Assembly (NCBI GenBank): GCA_950295325.1
Contig: OX485804.1
Span: 20,770,001-20,834,000 of the forward strand
Direction: 5' to 3'
DNA from: Polytrichum commune
Taxonomy: Eukaryota > Streptophyta > Polytrichopsida > Polytrichales > Polytrichaceae
DNA: 64,000 bases
Shown: piece by piece, positions 54,700 through 64,000 of the stretch
How the letters are laid out: each line of letters begins with the position of its first letter
How positions within the stretch are numbered: the stretch's first letter is position 1
The notes under the pieces: generated by a model
What the model was told of the DNA's origin: nothing
The model's input: the letters and a program-made list of their open reading frames with translations, nothing else
Databases searched by the model: none
Position numbers and translations under genes: made by a program

Positions 54700-57559
54700 C
54701 TAAGACTTGATGATGCAGACTTATGGTAGAAAAGTGTTACCTCTGGTCGTTGTCGTGACCGGTGAAGAAAGGTTTTTTTAGTTGTCTCTTCCAATCAGCA
54801 ACAACAACCTTCCTTGCATCTTGTCCTCAATCCTGCAAAAGCAAACATAATTGTGACTCAGACAAGCCAATATTTAGGGTCAAGACAATAAAAAAGGATA
54901 CTGGCCAACAGAGTGCCAAATTATCAACCTACATCTTCAACAGGAGTAGCTTATTTTGCAAAATAAATGAAAAATCTGGATTTGGTTCCTCCTCTGAATC
55001 TAAAAGGAGACAGAAAGTTAGACCCTTTTAGACCCTTAGGGCTATTGCACACCTTCAGGCTATGCCACAAAAGGAGTTATGAAGATATATGATTGACGAT
55101 AAAAGTGTCATATTTTGATTGTAGAGTTAAGTGTAAGAGATTATGGCTTCAGTTTCTGTGGCTCTCTATTTGGACTCTATGCATACTCTGCCTGGAGCTA
55201 AGTGTGTGTTTGGGCTTTCAGAAGTTGAGACAACTCCCAAAGACGATTACCAAGTCAGCCTACGAGGATAAAGGAAATTGGCCATAAGAGTGCCGATCAA
55301 CCCTACACCTTTCAAAGCGTATTATGTTTGGGAAACATTAAAAAAAAAGTTGCATGTGGTTCCTGCTCTTGATTCTGAAAAGAGACAGAAAATTTGACCC
55401 CTTCAGCCTTTCAGGTGATTGAATACCATCAGGCTATGTCACACAAGGAGCTATGGAGATATATGATCGGTGATGATGTCACCAAATTCTAAATTCGGCA
55501 AACTACCTCCATGTCTGTCGCTTGCAAGAATTGAAATTTCATGTAAAAATTAAAATAAATACAGATCTCGGACTCGCCCCCATATTCCTCTTCCTGCAGA
55601 ACATCTAATCCCCTTCCAATACGCCTTCAGAAGGGCTCCCTGGAAACTCACAGAATCGCCCAACAATTCTTTCATCTAATTCAACAAAATTTCACCTCTA
55701 CATTCTTCACCAAAACCAAGCACCTAGAAAAAAAAACGAAAGCGAAAACAAACAAACAAACAAACAGCTTATTTTGAGCTGCAAAATGGAGGTGAGTTTA
55801 CAACAATCTGAGTCCCTTGTCAATTGCAGGACCAAAAGGAACGATCACAGCATGGAACAGTACCTCAAAAACCTTGGAGAATTTTTTTCTCTTTCACGAC
55901 CTTGGCCATCTCCTGCCCTCAAATTGTTGCCCCCAGCCACTGCAGTGAAGTGCTATGTAGCCAATGCCGCCCTGAATCCCACACAAATTTAACACAAATG
56001 GGTCGATCGCAATGGAAAAAAAAATTGGCAGCAGATTTTTCAGTGATGTGGAGAGTCGGGTGTGCAAAATTTGAGCAAAACCCAATTTCCGAACTGCGAC
56101 CTTTTTGTTGTTGTTTTCGCTTCAATGGTTCTGCTTGGGGAGAAGGAAGGGGGAGCAGTGCCTCTGCTTTAGGTGTGGTCCAAGACCTGGGGGCTCTTGG
56201 ATCAAAGGACAGTCTTCCCAAGGGTCTTGCAAGAGCCTCTTGGACATTAAAATATGAAGGTGGGAAATTAGTATGATTGAAAGCAAGGCCAATAAGTAGT
56301 TTGGTAACTATGATTTTTTGATAATCATCTCACACCTTCATATGCATCATGTATGAAAAACTAGATGCCCGTGCAATGAGCTCTTGTAGATTATTGTTTG
56401 TCATGATAAGTAACTCTTTGAAGCAAATCATGTTTTATGTTATGACATTTAATGTAGCTTATCAGTGGAGTACTTGAGATGATAATATTAAGTTATAGTA
56501 TCCAAGGGGTAAATATTTTATTGAGCATACAAATGGCTAGTGTCATGTGTTTACATTATTAGTCAACATGTTGACCATTAAGTGTAAAACAAGGCATAGA
56601 ACCCAAATTTAAGTAAAAGTGGACATTTCAATGAAAATTGGACAAAAGTTTTTGTTCCGCCATAAACAATGAGTGCAAGTAAAGAACAATAAATTGCAAC
56701 GGTTTCAAAAATGAATGCACAATTATTAGAAGAGTATCACATTTAGGTTTTACTAAATGATGCATTACACAAAATGATTATTTCTGTAGCAATTGTGTGT
56801 TGCACAACATGGTATGCATATAGTGTGATCATCTTTTCCACTAAGATATTGCTATAGAAAATATGAAGGAAGCTCAAGTTGTCATACTGTTCCATGTTGT
56901 TCACCTAGTTGAAAATAGATATTTAAATTCAAATTTTTCAATATGAAAACATGTGCAAATTGTTTGCATGCAATACGTGGGGATAATTGTATAGTTAACA
57001 TGTAAGTCCTTATGTTGCATTCTCCTCTATGTGTTGCATTTATGACGACCATGACCTTGAATGACATCTACATTGAGTACACCACAACATGTAGTATCAC
57101 TCAATCCATGTTTGCAATATCCATGCCTCTATACACCATAACTAACGTGTACTATGTTTGCATTCCATCTCCATAGAAAAATATTGTGGCTATGGTGGGA
57201 TCCTACGATACACATTACAATGGAGCATCATTCATCATTATTGGTCCCAATCTATCTTTGTAGCCATTGCAGCATCTAGTGCCTTTATTTTGTTCAACGT
57301 TGCCTTCTTAAAAATGACATGTGTTGTCTACCCTTACTTTGTCCTTCTTTTTGTATACACAACATTATTGCATAGTATGTATTGTGCAAGTGAAAGTGCT
57401 CTCCTTCATTAATATGTCTTCCAACAATCTTTGTAAAGTGAAGTGTGTGATGCCCTTCCTTTCCCCAAAGGTTCCCACCATTGTGCCTTGAATTGGCCAT
57501 ACATTGGTGACATTGTTCTGCGAGCCACTGCTGTCAACACTTTCCCAAGCCACATAGGT
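54700..57559. other. upstream of PIF1 gene, no other supported gene
   Basis: 54700-54840 is likely 5'-UTR of the helicase gene: an AG precedes the ATG and a GTAAC donor-like site lies near 54740. The stretch 54990-55060 partly recurs at 55350-55420 ('tggttcct.ctctgaatct', 'aggagacagaaa'), a degraded direct repeat. The rest is AT-rich with no gene motif. Confidence 0.45.
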
Positions 57560-58270
57560 TCAATTTTTATAATCCAGTCTCACAAGCACAAAGTCCCCCA
57601 CAAGGATGTTGTGCCATGGGTTGAATGCAAGCTCAGGTTTATCTTTCACATGATTGCAATAAGATGCCTCCTCTTCGTCTTTGGGGGTGATGTCTACATT
57701 CCCAACCACCTTATCAATCCATGTCCTCCCGTGGAACTTCCTCCAATCTAATGTTGGCCAAAACCCTTCCAAAAGTGTGTTTAGTTGATTAGGATTTGGT
57801 TTTCGCAATTTTGACGAAACTATCTTCCAATAGTCCACATAGCCCATCATTGCTAATGCATAGGAATCATTTCGTGCCATGCCAATGTCCCAAATTTCTA
57901 TGTGTTTATCGATACCCTTCATTATGAAAACATTTTAATTTCTTGTTTTTTGTTACTCTACATACCTCTTTCTTCATGTTTGTTGCATCCAAATTCACTT
58001 CTTCAGTGCCCCACATCTGCTTGTAAGGCACAAGTGGCGGATCTCCACTTGGGAGATGTGGATTCCCTGTATCATCCTCACTCCACATTCGCACAACCTT
58101 GGCTACATGAAGCCATGATTCATCAGTTGTTTTGCTTTTGTATTTCATCACCAGCCACCCATTGTCCTTGACATAGAAATTAAAGAGGTGTTTTGATCCC
58201 AACTGCGTAAGAGCATCGATGCCACTATGGTAGTACCCTTTGATGTATGACTTGAAATTTGCAACCTCTT
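57560..58270 (-). pseudogene. unrecognised protein-coding remnant, two linked frames
   Basis: Two minus-strand frames look protein-like. The first (58264 to about 57970) includes YIKGYYHSGIDALTQLGSKH and ESWLHVAKVVRMWSEDD, and ends at a possible donor after ATNMKKE. The second (57911 to 57560) starts after a possible AG acceptor and includes GIDKHIEIWDIGMARN and ILVGDFVLVRL. A GT-AG join between them is plausible. No family is recognised. Upstream frames around 58507-58863 carry stops in every continuation, so the locus is probably decayed or a captured fragment. Confidence 0.35.
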
Positions 58271-59745
58271 ACACAAACTTTGGTATGAACATTAGCTTTT
58301 GTGAGCCCATGAATGTTTTCATCAAATCTGAAAGGACATAAATATCCATGCAGAGCAATCTCTTAGAGAATTTCCCAAGAAACCCCATCTATGTCTTCAC
58401 GTGTGAGTCCAACTATAAGGAACCCTACAATCACCTCCTTGAACATGCACTTCGATGTCAACGGTTAGGAAAAAAAACCATCAAGAATTGCTTCTTGGCT
58501 GTATTGTCAAGTTGCAAATACAAATTTTTGGGCAATGGCACCCGTGGTACTTGGTACTTTTTCAGTCGACATACCGCTATGGCCCGACACTTCACAATGT
58601 ACCATTCCAAGAGATTCAGAACACTCGGACTTCCTGTACACTAGAGTGGCAAATAATCTATTGTGTGGGGGACACATAAAAAATGCTTTGGTTTCACTGA
58701 TGTGTAATTGGAGTTGGCCGGCCATGGTGTGCATATGCACCATCTCCATGACCATGTGTGAGAATTCCAGTAACAGATATAGTGCCCGTGCACTTGGATT
58801 GTCGTCGTAATCATAATCAGTATGTATTAGGTAGTGTTTCCAATTCTTTGTATCTTTGTACATTTCGAGCTTCTTAATGACACCATATTCAAAGTACTTT
58901 TCTCAAAATGATTCCCATGTAGCCATCAACCACTACACCAACAAAATGAATAAAGGAGATTCCATTTTCATCCCCATCCACCTTCCCAAAATTTCCCATC
59001 TGAACCAAAAAGTCAAATTGAGCCTTGAGAGGTTAATAGGGCACATGGCCAACTAGCAAACACGGACCATGAACATGGTGGACTCGTGGCAACTCCTACA
59101 TCAAGTTTTTCATAACATTGTTCACATAGTCATACTCTTAACTTAAATCTACAAAGATATGGAACCCATCCCAGACCTACCTTTAAAACTCCTTGGCTCT
59201 CATGTGTGAACACAAAGCCTCAAGGATAAGCCCTGTCAAGGGCCTCTGGAGGAAGACGCTACTATAATTGACAAACATCATCGCAATGAGTTACGGACCG
59301 CTTGAACACCATCAGAAGGCCTCAATGAGTAGGGGTATATGATGGCCGATTCATGACAGTCCGATAAAATGTGAGGGAGATATTGCATTTGAAATTGTAA
59401 ATCTCATCACAAAAATAGGATAATTGGCGCCCAAGGGTACACTCTTTGTACTTTTCCACGGTGGACTGAGGACTTGGAGGAAACTCCTTGTCAAGCAGAA
59501 AAGCCTGAAGACTCTAAGACAAATTTGCAGTAACAAATATGCTCAAAAAAATGATCTGAGACAAGTTCAGATGGAACGTCACCTACCACTTTCTGGAGTT
59601 GTTCACAAATATTTTTACAAAATTGATCATCACTCCACAGTGTTGAACAGAAATATCCACAATGCTCCAACTCAGCATTCTGTTTTCCATGAACATATGA
59701 ATATCTTTCTGTAGAGGATTATGTCAATACCATTGATTCATACCA
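58271..59745. other. spacer downstream of CSN5, possible decayed coding
   Basis: Frames here are interrupted. Some may belong to the same remnant as 57560-58270. The part near 59745 would hold the CSN5 3'-UTR. Confidence 0.4.
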
Positions 59746-62700
59746 CTAAGCCTCAACCATAGGTTCTGGCCCTGATGAGTCCACTGGCAGTGTTGATGTG
59801 TCAGCAGACATTGCAACAGGTGCAGCACTTGACATCACCGAGTTGAATAAAGTGTCCTTGATGACCTACAGCAAAAGACCAAATGAACTCACTGTAACAA
59901 AACTTTGTACTGAAATAGCTGCTGAGTCAGAAAGAAGGACCAGCTTCAAAGTAATAACCTCATCAGCTGACATCCTCTACTACAACTGCACCTCTCCAAA
60001 TACAGTGAAACATGTTGATTCTTCTTGTATTGCTTCAACTTGAAAACACCACTTTACAGAAGAATCTTGCTATAGTACTGTGTGAAGGACACTATCTAGG
60101 AGCAGAATATGTATATGATATGAATTAGCTCACCTGTGACATGAGGCCATGCAGCTGCTCTACAGTGATCTTAGAGCTGTCCCGTGAGATCTTTGCAAGT
60201 TGTGATTCTTCCTGCACCATCAGATCCAATGCACATTGTAGTTGGATACAATGAGTCAAAGTGTGGGTTGAGTTTTCACATCAGGAATTCTAAATTTGTT
60301 AGTAACCGTAGCTGCACCTAAATCCACTCTTATGGATCTGCAAGAAGAATTGCTCCCCAAACATTGTACACTAAACTCCAGTCCTGTACAACTCTAACAA
60401 CCAGTCTTCACAACTGCAAAACAAAGGTATCATCATCCTAGAAAACAAGGTGCTGACTAAGTGAGCTTCAACTATATGCACCTCCTTTTTCCTCTGCACT
60501 GGCATAAAGAAGCCACCCATACGCCCTGAGTGTGCTAGCTGGCTCTCTGCTTGCTCCAACTTCTCAGCTGCGAAAATTCAAACCAACAGTTTAAGAGCCA
60601 GCAGGTTTTAGCAGAGCGTCCTAAGGCCCTACCCCCCTCACTCAAGAAACATACTAGTCTACACAAAAAGATCATGTCACCCATATATGACGAAGATCGA
60701 AGACTTTAAATGAGCAGATAAGAAATCAAGTCCCTACAAATTTTGTGAAAATAATAGTGGTGAAGATGTGCTTGTCATGCACATTTATTGATCCCAGCAA
60801 CCTCAATGCAGGGAAAACGTTGACAGAATCAGCTTGCAAAGACAAACATTGGTACCAACAGTTAGAAAAAGCACTTACCAAGGTCAGCTACTTGCCCTGC
60901 CACGTAATCACGGTTGCCAAGCAGAGGTGATGATGAGAGGGTATTGACCCAATACTTGTTCCAGAGGAGATCCAACAGGTGTGAATCCAATGATGACTTG
61001 AAGTAGGTTATATCAAGAGAATAATACTGCAATATGACAGCAAAAAACAGTTATAGCTATCAGAATTCGTAAGAATATATATGGGTCGGCCTTTCAAGCT
61101 CTAGACATCATACTATTGGCACTGAGAAAAATTAGGGTCTTCAACTATTCAAGTCAGGCTTGAGTAACAAGGACATGTGCCACTTTTAAGAACCATGGGG
61201 GATAAGAATTAGCCATCTTGAAATAGGACATACTTGTTTGTAGTGAACGCCAAAATCCTCAATTTTGTTGAGTGGAATAGTTTGATATTCTGATGGAGGC
61301 TCATCAGGTGGCTTGTAACCTTGGGGATATGTACGAAATGCACCAATCTCAACTTTTCCAGCTGATACAGTTCGTGTAGGGTCAATGACCACAGCTAGAA
61401 ATGGCTCCTGATATGTCTGATTCAGCATCTGAGTTGACACATCAATTCCTGAAAGCCAACAGCCATAGCCAGGGTGCGAGTGGTACCAGCCTACAACATT
61501 CTCTGGCCTTCCCACCTGCACAAAGAAATTGCATCAATAGAATTTCACACCCAGCCTCTAGCACCTGGAGCTGATTACAATGTACGCAAGTGCTATTGCA
61601 CCAGAACCAATCAATGCAGGCAATAGCAGAAAAAACAGACCAAATAGTTCATATAACTTTCACTGGCATGGTGGGTGGTGACAGAAAGAGAACCTGCTTA
61701 TTAGTTTGGGAATATTGAACCATGTACTCATAGGCATCTGCTTGGGCATTAACTCGAGTCTCTGTCCCCTCCACCGGCAAGGCAAAGGCATCCATTATAA
61801 TTATTGTATCCCCATCCGTCTTCCCTTGCATCAAACCCATGACCTCAATAGTTCCACCTGATCGTGCATGGACCACCATCTGGTCAAAGGAGCAAAACAT
61901 GATTTCACTTTCAGAAAATTACACTTCAAATGAGTAAGTCAATGATATTAGAAGAAGAAAAAAGTAAACAACATGCCTGTCATCACAGGTAACAGTCATA
62001 TGTTATCCAAACTTCACATAGTCTGTCTCTCTGATGTCGTGTGCTCATGGCCTATATACCATGCTATAGGACTTGGCCCCTATGCATGAATTACCTATAG
62101 TTAAAAAGATTGACAAGTATTATGTCAGTATTCCTATAAAAAACTAGAATTCAATTCCTGGTGGAAATGGATACTAATTCTATGCCCATCTTGCCCATTA
62201 TACCTTCACCAACGCCGAAGACACTACTTAAACTTCCATATTCAGTACATACAGCTGAGGCTATTAAGTAGCAACAATAACATGCCATAATTAGCACAAG
62301 CCAGGTGAGGGCAAGCATTAGCCCCCTTTCTAAACCCCAGTCTCCTAGGTTCGTATGTCTTGTGTACAGACGAGGGCCACCAGTTCACATGTAGGATAAT
62401 CACAGGACATTGTCAGTGTGGTGTCTGTCTATGCAATCTACACTTCAAATATTGAAAACTCTCCTAAAAAGCACACACATCTGCCAATTAGTAGTCCACT
62501 AGATGACAACTAATAACCATAAACACCAGAGGACCCCAGGCAGCAATACATGCTCTACCCATAATTTCATCATCCACTGAACATCACCACACATGATTGG
62601 GTGTCAGACAGCAAATTCAATTACTGTGGACTGTCACAGCAAATCAGCTGAAGCCTCAACCTTGTGCTTGGGCAAATGGAGGAGCATGTCAATGCAATAG

Positions 62701-63499
62701 GTTTAAGCATAAAAGTGACAACCTGTTTCTGCTCTCTGGTTCTCTGTTGGAACTTGTGAGCTCATAATAGTAAGACCAGATGAGGATACCCTCATGGATG
62801 ATTGATATAAGCTGAGGGACAAGGAGGGCCTAGAACCAAATAGTAGAATGATATGCTGACCAGATTACTCTCCGAAAATGGGGAAATGAATGTGAGCAAC
62901 AACGTCCAAGGTCCAATTCACTCTCTCCACTTTGATGGACAAAGAAAGAGTGTCTGGATCCAAAACTTGGAAGAAAAATCTGGTTCGGATCCTACACAAA
63001 TATTTAATGAGCTCGGGGATCTTTAATTTGATAATGACAAAGATACTCATATGAGCTCCAAAAATTATGAGGAAAATGGCTACGACCACGATTTGTAATT
63101 GGCAATATAATCATCTCGCACTGATTGCGTGTTTCGCATCCTACGAAAAGTGGGTACAGAGCTAAAAGTGTCCATTTAAGGCCCGATTACCTGAGTGTTC
63201 TAGGAATAAGGTATAATTAGGTTTCCTGCAGTCGACGATGAAAGGTACACCGAAAGAATTGTTTTAAAAAAAAGGCTGGGGATACAAACCTTGAGAAGCG
63301 CAAGGGCAGAAATCTTGACGTTCTTGAAGTAATGAGGGTCACGATTCCAGGGTTTCTGCTGCTGGATAAGGGTCTGTGCGGCTTCGTCATACTCGAAGAT
63401 GGCATCGGAATCCACAGCAGCTGGGGTTTCCATGGAAATATTATTCTCTATCTCCCATGTCTGCCTTGCTACTATTGCCGACGACGTCGACGCTTCCAT
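59746..63499 (-). CDS. CSN5: COP9 signalosome subunit 5 (JAMM deneddylase)
   Basis: Seven exons (minus strand), GT-AG with consistent phases: 63499-63290, 61879-61694, 61515-61234, 61026-60879, 60567-60482, 60211-60134 and 59865-59746. They sum to 1110 nt, 369 aa, close to the usual plant length (about 357). CSN5 is the zinc metalloprotease subunit of the COP9 signalosome that removes NEDD8/RUB from cullins, controlling ubiquitin ligases, light and hormone responses. The MPN+ (JAMM) motif is intact: E82 in GTIEVMG, then H144-S-H146[11 protein letters not shown]157. Downstream are [30 protein letters not shown] and a C-terminal helical region [13 protein letters not shown]. The start at 63499 (MEASTSS) was chosen over an upstream in-frame ATG at 63568 because it matches family starts. 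The C-terminal tail after VIKD is lineage-specific. Confidence 0.96.
62990..63192 (-). mobile_element. MITE family C fragment in CSN5 intron 1
   Basis: 'gagctccaaaaattatgaggaaaatggctacg', 'tttcgcatcctacgaaaagt' and the end 'aaggcccgattacct' are the reverse of the family C body and end. It lies about 100 bp from the exon 1 donor. Confidence 0.6.
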
Positions 63500-64000
63500 C
63501 TCTTCACAGGCTCTCACCCTCTCCCACTCCGTCCTTTCGGATTCCTGTTTCCTTTCCCCTTCAATCAAACCCGAAAGCCTCTTCTACCACCTACCAGTGC
63601 TCCAAAAACCTCCGCTGGATATTGCACCATCAAGATACTGCACAAACTGTTTTCCCTTGCGGTAATTAATCAATTCGCTTGCAACAACCACTGACAATCA
63701 AGCTTCAACTCCAGCGTTTCCTGAAGCTCGATCTTTCTGAAATTATGTGTGTGTCGTAAGAAATCACAACATTGGAAGCAACAACGACTCTCGGAGAGGC
63801 TCCAGAAAGATTATTGTACACTAAAATGGAGTGAGTCTGTGTGCACCGGACCACGGAGCTCTTGGTTCCATCGAACTGGAGCTCCAAACCCTAAATTCTC
63901 AATGTCGGACTCGTTGGGACGGGACCGGGAAGGGACGGAAAGGATGAATCTCCATCCACTACGCACCCTCTGTCCATCTAACATTATTCATCCAATCTTG
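63500..64000 (-). promoter_or_regulatory. CSN5 5'-UTR and promoter region, with telo-box
   Basis: This is the region upstream of the CSN5 start codon. AAACCCTAA (63886-63894) is a telo-box, a motif frequent in promoters of plant growth and translation genes. Its role here is inferred from position. The first ~100 bp are TC-rich on the coding strand's complement, typical of a leader. Confidence 0.5.

Noticed and set aside
63332-63694. Plus-strand frames opposite CSN5 exon 1
   Set aside because: Antisense shadows of the CSN5 first exon and leader; no motifs.

Overview
This is nuclear DNA of a land plant. It has AT-rich intergenic DNA, GT-AG introns, CCCTAAA (TTTAGGG-type) telomere-like motifs, a plant-type COP9 signalosome subunit 5 gene, plant-type vacuolar amino-acid transporter genes, and many plant transposon families (Ty1-copia, hAT, Mutator-like foldback, PIF/Harbinger MITEs). 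The species cannot be fixed from sequence alone. An intron-rich cellular PIF1 helicase gene and the overall style hint at a bryophyte or another early-diverging lineage, but that is inference.

Four multi-exon genes could be assembled completely by joining reading frames through GT-AG splice sites, with phase checked at every junction. (1) 9051-11153 (+) and (2) 32547-35165 (+) are tandem paralogues of an 11-TM amino-acid/auxin permease family transporter (AVT type). Each has five exons of identical lengths and encodes 481 aa. (3) 45083-54699 (-) is a ten-exon, 704-aa PIF1-family DNA helicase with an acidic N-terminus and an unusual C-terminal repeat plus CCHC zinc knuckle. (4) 59746-63499 (-) is a seven-exon, 369-aa COP9 signalosome subunit 5 (CSN5) with an intact JAMM deneddylase motif.

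The rest is mostly repeats. 1-9 kb has no gene I can support. 12.1-13.0 kb is a dimeric ~161-bp tandem satellite. 18.4-23.7 kb is a reverse-oriented Ty1-copia element with apparently identical 183-bp LTRs, an extra leader ORF before gag, and two lesions in pol. 24-32 kb holds MITEs and a diverged ~145-bp tandem array just upstream of the second transporter. 36.5-40.5 kb is a cluster of foldback and inverted-repeat elements, including a 1.3-kb Mutator-like hairpin with a 9-bp target duplication and a Tourist-like MITE with TTA duplications. 43.0-44.2 kb is a short hAT element with 16-bp inverted ends, an 8-bp duplication, subterminal 42-bp direct-repeat arrays and a decayed transposase tail, sitting inside another repeat.

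The long PIF1 introns are swollen by several MITE families. One family (called C here) occupies introns 1, 4, 5 and 9 and also a CSN5 intron. Another (called A here) recurs throughout the window. The genes do not form a pathway. They are independent housekeeping loci (tonoplast transport, genome maintenance, protein deneddylation) embedded in transposon-rich DNA.
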